Below are positions 1-5,277 of a DNA stretch of 6,411 bases, in pieces. Position 1 is the first letter of the stretch; the number at the start of each line of letters is the position of its first letter. The notes beneath the pieces were generated by a model, which worked only from the letters and a program-made list of their open reading frames with translations, had not been told where the DNA came from and made no database searches. Origin of the DNA: an uncultured Eubacteriales bacterium (lineage in GTDB: Bacteria > Bacillota > Clostridia > Oscillospirales > Butyricicoccaceae); NCBI GenBank assembly GCA_949740695.1, contig CATJIY010000035.1, positions 1 through 6,411 on the forward strand. The letters are read 5' to 3'. A program made the translations under genes and the position numbers.

Positions 1-238
1 CGGCGTCGCCTACAAACCGATTGCCGGTGAAGCTTCTGGAAACGCTTTGGGTCGTAGGTTCTTTTTCTGCGGTGCCCCGCTCACTCATGTAGTAATATTC
101 CTCCTCGTTTTCGGTGAAGGTCACACCACGGGAGGAAATACCCACTGCGATTTCCGCCCACTCGGGAACAATGCTGGTGCCGATATTGATAAAGATACGG
201 CGGTTAAACGCCCTTGGCTTGATATAGGTTCCGGGCAT
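1..238 (-). CDS. Phage tail tube (major tail) protein, N-terminal part only
   Basis: The first 79 codons of a gene that runs off the left edge. The protein begins MPGTYIKPRAFNRRIFINIG and continues through a PEWAEIAVGISSRG stretch, an acidic ENEEEYYYM segment and a closing SFTGNRFVGDA. The early R-x-F-I-N-I-G strand, the acidic patch near residue 45 and the TGxRFVGD motif match my memory of Firmicutes siphophage tail-tube proteins, which polymerise into the tube through which DNA is ejected. The ATG at 238 is set by an AAGGAG ribosome site at 248-253 with a 9-nt spacer. The gene starts 3 nt after the stop of the tail-terminator-like gene, the expected place for a tube gene. Only the N-terminus is visible, so the family call rests on position and partial similarity. 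Confidence 0.75.
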   Translation of the reverse strand, partial: MPGTYIKPRAFNRRIFINIGTSIVPEWAEIAVGISSRGVTFTENEEEYYYMSERGTAEKEPTTQSVSRSFTGNRFVGDA

Positions 239-241
239 ACT

Positions 242-655
242 TTATCTCTCCTTTTCATAGATAAGATTGCAAGGTACTTGGTAGACACCTGCATTTCCGT
301 CTGCTGACGCCTCAACAAACTGACCATTCTGGGCAGAAATCGAAAGTACATCGACGTCAAACCCGGTAACGACTCTGCTTTGTTCATAAAACCACCGGCA
401 TAACCGTTCGACAAATTCACTGTTTTTCAATCTCTGTTCGTCCTCTGGGGTCCAGTTTACGGCCTGGAGGACAAAGTTGTATTGCCAGCGGGAGTTGCCC
501 CACATATCCTCCCACAGAAGTACCTCCCCGGTTGGGAAGATGCCGTAGTTTCCGGGCTCGTCCCGCTCTGTATAGTCCAGAAAATCCTTTGAGAAATCGG
601 ACAAAAAAGGGCACTCACGAAGCATGGAACGAATGCTTTTGATCATGCTTTTCAT
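242..655 (-). CDS. Tail terminator-like / minor capsid protein (head-tail joining)
   Basis: A 137-aa protein. It opens with a short helix (MKSMIKSIRSMLRECPFL), followed by beta-rich sequence around residues 35-66, the helix NSEFVERLCRWFYEQSR (78-94), and a C-terminal QNGQFVEASADGNAGVYQVP region (109-128) ending in a CNLIYEKE strand. This layout matches a small Clostridia-phage family always found between Minor_capsid_2-type proteins and the tail tube. It probably caps the tail tube or joins it to the head. Database entries of this family often carry the name 'chloramphenicol resistance protein'; nothing here resembles an acetyltransferase or efflux pump, so that name should not be used. The ATG at 655 shares an ATGA with the upstream stop and has AAGGA at 664-668, 8 nt away. 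A second ATG at 646 is too far from the ribosome site. The function is inferred from family pattern and position. Confidence 0.75.
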   Translation of the reverse strand: MKSMIKSIRSMLRECPFLSDFSKDFLDYTERDEPGNYGIFPTGEVLLWEDMWGNSRWQYNFVLQAVNWTPEDEQRLKNSEFVERLCRWFYEQSRVVTGFDVDVLSISAQNGQFVEASADGNAGVYQVPCNLIYEKER

Positions 656-1050
656 TTTTTTAATCCTTTTTTTATTTCCGGGGTGATTTCGGCGACCATG
701 ACCGCCATTTCATTTTGTTTCAAGCGGCGGTCCCAGAATGGGCCTGCAAGGGCATTTTTGCTTTTGGTGTAACGCAAATCTTTGTTGATAGCCCGTTTGG
801 GATTGCCGGCCATCACCTTGCCCATGTATAGATAGCGCATATAGTCGCCCCGTACCACGATTTGTGTAAAATCATCGGACGCCCCCATGTTGACCGCAGC
901 TTCCACGGATCCAACAGCCCTATAAGGCAGATATTTGAGCATATGGGCTTGGACGATCCGAGTCCACTTTTGCTGCGCCCTCCCCCCGGGGCCAAGTCCA
1001 AGCTGTTGGATTAGTTTTTGGGAAGAAAGGGGCTGAAAATTGACGTTCAT
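652..1050 (-). CDS. Minor capsid protein, Minor_capsid_2 type (head-tail connector)
   Basis: A 132-aa protein. Visible family features are an N-terminal helical part with LIQQLGLGPGGRAQQKWT (13-30), an MLKYLPYRAVGSVEAAV segment (37-53) equivalent to the 'xYxPxxxGxL' stretch of the family, GDYMRYLYMGKVM (68-80), the basic block NPKRAINKDLRYTKSKN (83-99), and the hallmark LAGPFWDRRLKQNE (101-114). This is the pattern of the Minor_capsid_2 family (PF11114), which sits between head and tail genes in siphoviruses and probably takes part in neck or tail completion. An upstream TTG at 1056 is in frame. I prefer ATG 1050 because it forms an ATGA overlap with the previous stop (1047-1050) and lies 7 nt from a GGAGGTGA ribosome site. 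The protein ends in a lysine-rich tail encoded by A-runs that also supply the ribosome site of the next gene. Confidence 0.85.
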   Translation of the reverse strand: MNVNFQPLSSQKLIQQLGLGPGGRAQQKWTRIVQAHMLKYLPYRAVGSVEAAVNMGASDDFTQIVVRGDYMRYLYMGKVMAGNPKRAINKDLRYTKSKNALAGPFWDRRLKQNEMAVMVAEITPEIKKGLKK

Positions 1051-1448
1051 TTGCAACTCACCTCCCAGTGATCCAGGTCTGAAAAGCCAAAGTCACAGGT
1101 TTCCACCCCCGTGATGGTTACCACATCATCATAGCCGGACAACAGCTCTGAAATTGGGTGGGCAAGACCATGCTCGTACGGGCATACCCCCTTGACCAGG
1201 TAGTCCTTTTTCTGGAGTGTCCATCCCTCTGGGGTAAACTGCTTGTATGGAAGGAACGGTTTTCCTCCTGCATCCACTGAAAACGGGATAAATACATCTG
1301 CCACACTGCCGCCGTTGACGCCATCTTGGGAAAATGTGTATTGGCGGCCAGCTTGCCACGACACGTCCCGCAGCACTGTCCGGGCATACTTTTCCGCCCC
1401 ATCCTCGGTGTATCGGTTATAGAGTGTCGCAGCGGTGTTGGTGAGCAT
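1047..1448 (-). CDS. Putative neck / head-closure protein, DUF6751-like
   Basis: A 133-aa protein opening MLTNTAATLYNRYTEDGAEKY. It continues with a TVLRDVSWQAGRQ strand (24-35), a beta-rich VADVFIPFSVD segment (49-59), WTLQKKDYLVKGVCPYE (76-92), a DDVVTITGVETCDFG strand (107-121) and a C-terminal DHWEVSCK. The N-terminal MLTNT, the 'W-x-x-x-R' strand, the D-Y-x-V-K-G strand and the final H-W-E-V are what I recall of a phage family listed as DUF6751. That family follows the gp6-like connector and is probably a head-closure or stopper protein, by analogy with SPP1 gp16. The gene overlaps its upstream neighbour by 32 bp. Its ribosome site, AGGGGG at 1456-1461, is weaker than most in this window, so translation may depend on coupling. 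The family name is moderately sure; the function is positional inference. Confidence 0.72.
   Translation of the reverse strand: MLTNTAATLYNRYTEDGAEKYARTVLRDVSWQAGRQYTFSQDGVNGGSVADVFIPFSVDAGGKPFLPYKQFTPEGWTLQKKDYLVKGVCPYEHGLAHPISELLSGYDDVVTITGVETCDFGFSDLDHWEVSCK
1058..1065 (-). promoter_or_regulatory. Ribosome binding site deciding the start at 1050
   Basis: GGAGGTGA on the minus strand is an eight-base match to the Shine-Dalgarno consensus. It is 7 nt from ATG 1050 but overlaps the spacer of TTG 1056. This and the ATGA overlap with the upstream stop favour ATG 1050. Confidence 0.75.
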
Positions 1449-1806
1449 ATCCGCACCCCCTGTAAAGTAATCCTGTTGGAAAAAGATAGGCTTGCACAGC
1501 CCCGTAGATTTGCGCTTCTAAGGGCTCTGCGGTTTGGTAGGATACAGACACCCTACCGGTTGTTACAGACGATGCAAAACCAACCTTAGCCTGTCTCACG
1601 TCGTTTGAGTATATAACTTCGGCGGCCGCGCATACGGCGTTTTTAACTTCAGGGCTGTCTGCCCAAGTGCTTTCATGGATACGCCCTATTGTAATAAGAT
1701 CAATCTGTCTGCTGGCCCGAATGGCGCAGCTGTCAAACTGGTCATCTGGGATGGCGGCACCGCCAAAAACATCGGTGTAATACTGGTAATCGGCGTATGC
1801 CGCCAT
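1417..1806 (-). CDS. Head-tail connector (adaptor), gp6-like
   Basis: A 129-aa protein starting MAAYADYQYYTDVFGG, followed by helical segments: PDDQFDSCAIRASRQIDLIT (20-39), SPEVKNAVCAAAEVIYSNDV (51-70), a serine/threonine-rich link that includes VSVSYQT (86-92), and a final helix around EAQIYGAVQAYLFPTGLLYRG (97-117). The 'MxYADYxYY', 'RASRxID' and 'TGLLYRG' elements are typical of small all-helical connector proteins (SPP1 gp15 / HK97 gp6 class). These form a ring under the portal after DNA packaging. The frame stays open to a TTG at 1815 and an ATG at 1812, but both sit almost on the AGGAG at 1816-1820. ATG 1806 has a 9-nt spacer and gives the usual family N-terminus. The last ten residues lie within the overlap with the next gene and look like an added tail beyond TGLLYRG. 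Confidence 0.82.
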   Translation of the reverse strand: MAAYADYQYYTDVFGGAAIPDDQFDSCAIRASRQIDLITIGRIHESTWADSPEVKNAVCAAAEVIYSNDVRQAKVGFASSVTTGRVSVSYQTAEPLEAQIYGAVQAYLFPTGLLYRGCGYAHQHRCDTL

Positions 1807-1815
1807 CTCCATCAA

Positions 1816-1820
1816 CTCCT
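1816..1820 (-). promoter_or_regulatory. Ribosome binding site deciding the connector start at 1806
   Basis: AGGAG on the minus strand, inside AAGGAG. Three candidate start codons follow: TTG directly adjacent, ATG 3 nt away, and ATG 9 nt away. Only the third has a workable spacer, so the connector start is placed at 1806 rather than 1815. Confidence 0.7.
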
Positions 1821-1851
1821 TATCTTGTTCTGGTACGCCTGGGAGTTTTCT

Positions 1852-1882
1852 GCGCTATCTCGTCGGCGTCATCGGATAGCGC
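1852..1882 (-). other. Stem-loop just after the major capsid stop codon
   Basis: A perfect 8-bp inverted repeat, GCGCTATC with GATAGCGC, separated by 15 nt, begins 2 nt after the TGA of the capsid gene. It lies in the 78-bp gap before the connector gene, the second largest non-coding stretch in the window. On the transcript it is followed by AGAAAACTCCCAGG, not a U-run, so it does not look like a standard intrinsic terminator. It could protect the 3' end of a processed capsid mRNA or lower read-through into the connector genes. The repeat is seen directly; the role is inferred. Confidence 0.55.
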
Positions 1883-1884
1883 TG

Positions 1885-2838
1885 TCAACCCCCCACCACG
1901 GCGGGCTCGTAAACAGCAAAGGGATACCTCTTGGTTTCGTCGGGCTGAAGGGCATTAAGAGGATTAAACACATCCCAAGCAAGACGAACTACCATGCGGA
2001 TAGCTTGCATATCGTTTTGCATCAGGTTAAAGATAACTTTGCCCTCATCGTTGCTGATAACGCCGCTGTCAAACACCTTGAAGGTGACATCCTGGCGCAT
2101 AGCAAATACCGCCTGGGTAAAATCCCCAGTAATGATGCTGGCCTTGGAGGCGTCAAAAGCGCCGTTGCGGGGGAAGTCAATTGCCATTCCGCTGAGGGTA
2201 TAAGGAACAGTGGACTTGATGTCCTCCAGGAACAGGGGGCGGTCGTTTTTGTCCCGCAAGCTCCGCAGCTTGGCGCGCATGGAAACTGCCCCAATCATAG
2301 CGTCGGGGAAGTATCCCGCCTCCTCCACCTTAGCGATAACGCCGCCCTCGCCAAAGATGTCCTTATACATATCCGTGGTTGCGACAACGCTATTGCCAAC
2401 CGCTTTTGCGGCGGTGTAGATAGCTTCCGGCCATTTTTCCGGCTTATCTACCCCAAACAGCACCGCGCTGTCAATAACCCGGTGTGCCGCCTCGATAAGA
2501 CGGGGGCGCAGCTGCCCAAAAATATCGTAGCTGCTGTCTGCGGCCACGTTGTCAGGCACAGGGACGATGGCGGCGATCTCCGCCACATGGATTTTCTTCT
2601 TAGACCATTTCATGTTTGTGGTCATCTTGAGTCCGGTGTCCCCGTCCACAAAACCTGCCATCGGGTAGTTATCCATGACGGGGTATTCCCGAACATTGGT
2701 TGCCATATCCGGCAGTCGGGTAGCGTGTCGGAGAAATGTGGAACCCTCCACCACGCTTTGAAGGATTTCCTTGGATTCCTCCGGACTGATAAGAGCTTCC
2801 GCTTCGGTGCGGTTTACAACTTTGGTTGTGGTTGCCAT
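1885..2838 (-). CDS. Major capsid protein, HK97 fold
   Basis: A 317-aa protein that forms the icosahedral shell. Features in order: an N-terminal arm with SPEESKEILQSVVEGSTFL (18-36); an E-loop-like region with REYPVMDNYPMAGFVDGDTG (50-69) and WSKKKIHVAEIAAIVPVP (78-95); the spine helix YDIFGQLRPRLIEAAHRVID (104-123); and A-domain segments AVSMRAKLRSLRDKNDRPLF (184-203), GDFTQAVFAMRQDVTF (238-253) and the closing NDMQAIRMVVRLAWDVFNP (275-293). This is the Phage_capsid (PF05065) pattern. The length fits a mature-type HK97-fold protein with no N-terminal delta domain, in agreement with the separate scaffold gene directly upstream. The ATG at 2838 overlaps the scaffold stop by one base (TAATG) and has GAGGAG at 2846-2851, 7 nt away. 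Coupling should favour high expression. A stem-loop follows the stop. Confidence 0.93.
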   Translation of the reverse strand: MATTTKVVNRTEAEALISPEESKEILQSVVEGSTFLRHATRLPDMATNVREYPVMDNYPMAGFVDGDTGLKMTTNMKWSKKKIHVAEIAAIVPVPDNVAADSSYDIFGQLRPRLIEAAHRVIDSAVLFGVDKPEKWPEAIYTAAKAVGNSVVATTDMYKDIFGEGGVIAKVEEAGYFPDAMIGAVSMRAKLRSLRDKNDRPLFLEDIKSTVPYTLSGMAIDFPRNGAFDASKASIITGDFTQAVFAMRQDVTFKVFDSGVISNDEGKVIFNLMQNDMQAIRMVVRLAWDVFNPLNALQPDETKRYPFAVYEPAVVGG

Positions 2839-3392
2839 TATTTTTCTCCTCTCAACATTCGGTTGATTTTGTCATTCAGGGTTGCGGCAGGTGCCGACCC
2901 CTGCTGCTGGGGCGCAAGCTGCACCGACGCATGAGATCGAGGATGGGCCTCAAAATACTCCTTTGCGGCGTCCTCAAAGCTCTTGCCGTCCACGGCCAGC
3001 TTGCCGATCTTATACGCCAGAAAGTCCTGTTCGTCGCCATCTGTGACGCCGTAGGTGGCAAGGGTCTTAGCATTCTTGAGGGCGGAAAGCTCCAGGGCGG
3101 CGGCATCATACTTGGTCCGCAGCTCGTCCCTGTCTTTCTCCGCCTGGGTTGCCCTGGCGGAGAGGACACCGGCAGCCTTGATCTGGTCAAGGACCTTCTG
3201 AACCTCATCCTTCGAGCCGACGCCCAGCAGTTTGAGCCACCCCCGGTCGGTCCGGCCCGCCTCTTTGGCGGCAATGGCGTTGCACTCTTCCTGGGTGTAT
3301 GTCCTCGGATTCCCCGCCGGGTCGGGCTGTCCCTGGTTCTGCACCTGGGTGTTGGTGTTTTCGGTCTGGGTCTGTGTGTTATTCTCTGCCAT
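2838..3392 (-). CDS. Capsid scaffold protein
   Basis: A 184-aa, charged, mostly helical protein. Residues 1-28 are a low-complexity N/Q/T/P-rich tail (repeats of TQ, TE and NT). TYTQEECNAIAAKEAGRTDR (31-50) leads into a GWLKLLGVGSKDEV segment, then a coiled-coil-like stretch of about residues 62-108. A globular-looking LATYGVTDGDEQDFLAYKIG region (111-130) and a Q/A-rich hinge follow, then a basic C-terminal helix, TLNDKINRMLRGEK (171-184). Coiled coil plus a small basic C-terminal helix, encoded immediately before the capsid gene, is the classic arrangement of a dsDNA-phage scaffold. The basic helix would bind the inner face of the capsid protein during procapsid assembly. The start is fixed by GGAGGT at 3401-3406, 8 nt from ATG 3392. 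The call rests on position and architecture; sequence families of scaffolds diverge quickly. Confidence 0.85.
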   Translation of the reverse strand: MAENNTQTQTENTNTQVQNQGQPDPAGNPRTYTQEECNAIAAKEAGRTDRGWLKLLGVGSKDEVQKVLDQIKAAGVLSARATQAEKDRDELRTKYDAAALELSALKNAKTLATYGVTDGDEQDFLAYKIGKLAVDGKSFEDAAKEYFEAHPRSHASVQLAPQQQGSAPAATLNDKINRMLRGEK

Positions 3393-3503
3393 AGTCTTTT
3401 ACCTCCAATCTGTCCGGTTTACGTCCGGTGACGCATCCGGGGTGCCGCCCGGTCGGTAGTATATTGAGCCGCCACCCGGCGACGTGGTATTTTACTTAAA
3501 TTT
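3393..3503 (-). promoter_or_regulatory. Structured non-coding leader before the scaffold-capsid genes
   Basis: A 111-bp gap, the largest in the window, holding no credible ORF. In + strand coordinates it has two potential hairpins: CCGGG at 3437-3441 with CCCGG at 3448-3452 (6-nt loop), and GCCGCC at 3468-3473 with GGCGAC at 3478-3483 (4-nt loop, one wobble pair on the transcript). The motif TCCGG recurs at 3413, 3424 and 3436, about 11-12 bp apart, with GTCCGGT exact at 3412-3418 and 3423-3429. The scaffold ribosome site GGAGGT lies at the downstream edge. A TATACT hexamer occurs on the minus strand near 3458-3463, but nothing resembling a -35 box is at the right distance. I read it as a folded mRNA segment of unknown role, not a proven promoter. 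Confidence 0.45.
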
Positions 3504-3749
3504 TTACAATGTGACATTTTCCATGACGGCCCGCGCCTCCAATGCGGCCAAATAGTCGGCCATAGCGCGAACCTGAATGTTATAGGTGCTTCTGGGGCAG
3601 GTAGGTGTAAAGACCAGTGTGCCCGTGTCCCATTTGTCCAGCATGGCGTTCAGCTTTTCAAATCGGATACGCAATTGTTCATATTCCGCTTTGAATCGCT
3701 CCTTATAGTCGTTGCTCTCCATCATAGGGATAGTGTCTTTTAACTCCAT
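3504..3749 (-). CDS. Small phage protein, crAss001_48-related
   Basis: An 81-aa protein: MELKDTIPMMESNDYKERFK at the N-terminus, then EYEQLRIRFEKLNAMLDKWD (22-41), a TGTLVFTPTCPRS turn (42-54), and a closing helix VRAMADYLAALEARAVME (60-77). It looks like two amphipathic helices joined by a 'F-x-P-x-C-P' turn. The opening 'MxLKDTIxxMxSxDYKERFKAEYxQL' and the turn match small phage proteins that databases call 'crAss001_48 related protein'. Their biochemical role is unknown to me; they usually occur in early or accessory parts of Firmicutes phage genomes. Start: ATG 3749 with AAAGGA at 3757-3762, 7 nt away. The gene has non-coding gaps on both sides (48 and 111 bp), unlike its neighbours, so it may be an accessory insertion within the head module. 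Possible roles are a capsid-associated factor or a host-interaction protein; the sequence does not decide. Confidence 0.75.
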   Translation of the reverse strand: MELKDTIPMMESNDYKERFKAEYEQLRIRFEKLNAMLDKWDTGTLVFTPTCPRSTYNIQVRAMADYLAALEARAVMENVTL

Positions 3750-3773
3750 TTGCTTTTCCTTTCTTAATTTAAG

Positions 3774-3808
3774 ATATTAGCGCCATCCGGCGCTGGATCA
3801 TCTAATAT
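3774..3808 (-). other. Competing inverted repeats between two small genes
   Basis: AGCGCC at 3779-3784 and GGCGCT at 3789-3794 form a 6-bp stem with a 4-nt loop. An outer pair, ATATTAG (3774-3780) and CTAATAT (3802-3808), could enclose or compete with it. The structure spans the end of the 74-aa gene and the 48-bp gap before the next gene. An 11-bp palindrome, CTTAATTTAAG, follows at 3763-3773. The downstream transcript is AT-rich but has no U-run, so this is not a clear terminator. It may be an RNA-processing or attenuation element. Confidence 0.4.
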
Positions 3809-4022
3809 TGCCGGTTATTTTGCACACTAACTCAACGCCAAAATCTTTCCCATCAACATATTTGATTCTTGTGTTATCGAGTGGAATGCTGTCCCGTTTT
3901 GCGTATTTTCCGTTCATCGGAACAAGCACTACCACTTCTTTTCCTGGTTGGTAATCAGATTCATTTTTTAATTTTGATATTGCATCTGCAACAATTCTCT
4001 CAAAGTCTTTTTGAAGTGACAT
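3798..4022 (-). CDS. Unrecognised 74-aa protein, low G+C
   Basis: A 74-aa protein that I do not recognise: MSLQKDFERIVADAISKLKN helix, a QPGKEVVVLVPMNGKYAKRD segment (25-44) rich in beta-branched residues, and a closing DGKDFGVELVCKITGNIR strand region (57-74). It has no signal peptide, membrane span or cysteine pair. A small helix-plus-beta fold is all I would infer. The frame stays open far upstream (to about 4577), but that part runs inside the minor capsid gene and reads as a shadow, rich in S, R and P. ATG 4022 sits 4 nt after the minor capsid stop, with AAAAGGA at 4032-4038 as ribosome site. By hand count about 36% of bases are G or C, against roughly 55% in neighbouring genes, which suggests separate acquisition. 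A structural decoration role or an accessory (moron-type) gene are both possible. Confidence 0.75.
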   Translation of the reverse strand: MSLQKDFERIVADAISKLKNESDYQPGKEVVVLVPMNGKYAKRDSIPLDNTRIKYVDGKDFGVELVCKITGNIR

Positions 4023-4026
4023 ACCT

Positions 4027-5277
4027 TTATATCCTTTTGACTGCGGCTCTGGCCCTGGCCGCTTCTCTTTGACCAAATCCCTCCACTCGTGCACGCTCTT
4101 GCTGTTTGACCAGCCCAGCGGCGACGCTGAACGCCTTATATTCCCGGCTGGTAGTTTGCAGCCTGATTGCAGCGTTTTGGTAATCGGGATCGTCAGTGGG
4201 GATGCCTGCCGCCTCATAGCCCAGCAGGATGCGCTTGTAATATCGCTGCATCCGTTCCAACTTGCGCTGGCGCTGGGTGGCCTCGTAGGCAGTATAGGTG
4301 ACTCCCTTATAGGCAAAGGGCGGCTTGTCGATGGTCCGGAGCTGCTTTGCGGTCCACATCCGCTTGGACACCCCGTGGACAAAAGCCCGTTTCGAGTGCC
4401 GGCAATTTGCGCCGCCAAAGCCCGCCACATTGCCGTAGCCGGTTGAACGGACAAAATCGGGGTATTTCCTGGCCAGGTCATCCCGCCCCCATTTGTCCTT
4501 TTCCCGCCAGTAGTAGACCTTGCCCTGCCACTGCTTGTGATTTTCAAATCCACTTCCAGTGTCTCGTGCGCCACCATGGGCGGAGACTTCTACGAGGGGA
4601 GTCTCAAATCGCTCCTGGTCTTCATCGGTCACCTTGTCGGACACCTGATGTAACCCGGTCACCGTGGCCCTGCGGACAGCGACATCCAGATGGTCATGGC
4701 GTCCACTGGCATAGTCCACAGTACGCAGGCCGCTTTTTGCCAAATCCCGGACGGCCTGCTTCATGGCCTCCAGAGGGTTAATGCCGCTGATGATCTCCAC
4801 CTGGGCACGGTTGAGGGTGTGCTGATATATATCCGCAATGGGAAGGAATGTCCTTTTTCCGCCCCGAAGAACCGAAAATCCCAAGGATCCGGTGAAGTTT
4901 TTGAGGTCCCCAGCAGTTTGCCTGGTCTGCGCCTTGATCGCGGCCTGTAAGCGCTGGTTGTCCTCCGGATTGATGGGCTTTTGGCCCTTTTGCCGGTAGA
5001 CCTCCAGATCAAACCGCTGACTCTCCTTTGCCGCCTGCTGGTACAGCTCTTCCAGCCGGTCCTCCGAGATTCCCAGCACCCGGACGATCTCCCGGCGGAC
5101 GTTTTCGTCGCTCATGCCCAAACTGAGGAGGGAGGAAATTCTTATCTCTGCGGTGGCAGTAATATACCCTTCCTGCCGCAAGCGACGGCAGATGTCGGCG
5201 ATAATATATTCTTCCAGCTCTTGGAATAACTTAACAAGTTCCTCTGGTAGGCTATCAAATGTGCCAGGGTCAAGCAT
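4027..5277 (-). CDS. Phage minor capsid protein, Phage_min_cap2 type
   Basis: A 416-aa protein. The N-terminal half is helical: EELVKLFQELEEYIIADICR (12-31), SISEDRLEELYQQ-like helices to about 125, then INPLEAMKQAVRDLAKSGLR (166-185). The family core follows: YASGRHDHLDVAVRRATVTG (189-208), LVEVSAHGGAR (228-238), KQWQGKVYYW (248-257), YPDFVRSTGYGN (272-283) and GFGGANCRHSKRAFVHGVS (286-304), which has the conserved Asn-Cys-Arg-His. The C-terminal third is basic and coiled (QRQRKLERMQRYYKRILLGY, 335-354) and ends in an arginine-rich tail. This is the PF06152 pattern. These proteins are encoded right after the portal and are thought to enter the procapsid near the portal vertex, loosely like SPP1 gp7. 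ATG 5277 overlaps the portal end by 8 bp, with GAGGTGG at 5284-5290. I see no fused toxin or enzyme domain. Confidence 0.9.
   Translation of the reverse strand: MLDPGTFDSLPEELVKLFQELEEYIIADICRRLRQEGYITATAEIRISSLLSLGMSDENVRREIVRVLGISEDRLEELYQQAAKESQRFDLEVYRQKGQKPINPEDNQRLQAAIKAQTRQTAGDLKNFTGSLGFSVLRGGKRTFLPIADIYQHTLNRAQVEIISGINPLEAMKQAVRDLAKSGLRTVDYASGRHDHLDVAVRRATVTGLHQVSDKVTDEDQERFETPLVEVSAHGGARDTGSGFENHKQWQGKVYYWREKDKWGRDDLARKYPDFVRSTGYGNVAGFGGANCRHSKRAFVHGVSKRMWTAKQLRTIDKPPFAYKGVTYTAYEATQRQRKLERMQRYYKRILLGYEAAGIPTDDPDYQNAAIRLQTTSREYKAFSVAAGLVKQQERARVEGFGQREAARARAAVKRI

Noticed and set aside
417..614. 65-codon minus-strand frame within the tail-terminator-like gene
   Set aside because: It is a shadow frame, G/R-rich with no ribosome site and no family pattern, while the overlapping frame has both.
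1852..1882. Intrinsic terminator after the capsid gene
   Set aside because: The stem is good but the following transcript is purine- and C-rich without a U-run, and genes downstream clearly belong to the same operon.
1675..2934. 419-codon open frame on the plus strand opposite the capsid gene
   Set aside because: It is antisense to a clear HK97-fold capsid gene, has no ribosome site or recognisable domain, and reads as a codon-bias shadow rich in H, G and C.
3393..3503. Promoter with TATACT as -10 box in the leader
   Set aside because: The hexamer 17 nt upstream is CACGTC, unlike a -35 box, and there is no extended -10 TGn.
4023..4577. Long N-terminal extension of the 74-aa gene (259-codon open frame)
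   Set aside because: The extension lies wholly inside the minor capsid gene in another frame and looks like shadow sequence (S/R/P-rich). The internal ATG at 4022 has its own ribosome site and coupling.
4690..4950. Plus-strand small frames opposite the minor capsid gene (also around 5114-5557 and 5889-6107)
   Set aside because: All are antisense to well-supported structural genes, lack ribosome sites and show no domain-like sequence.
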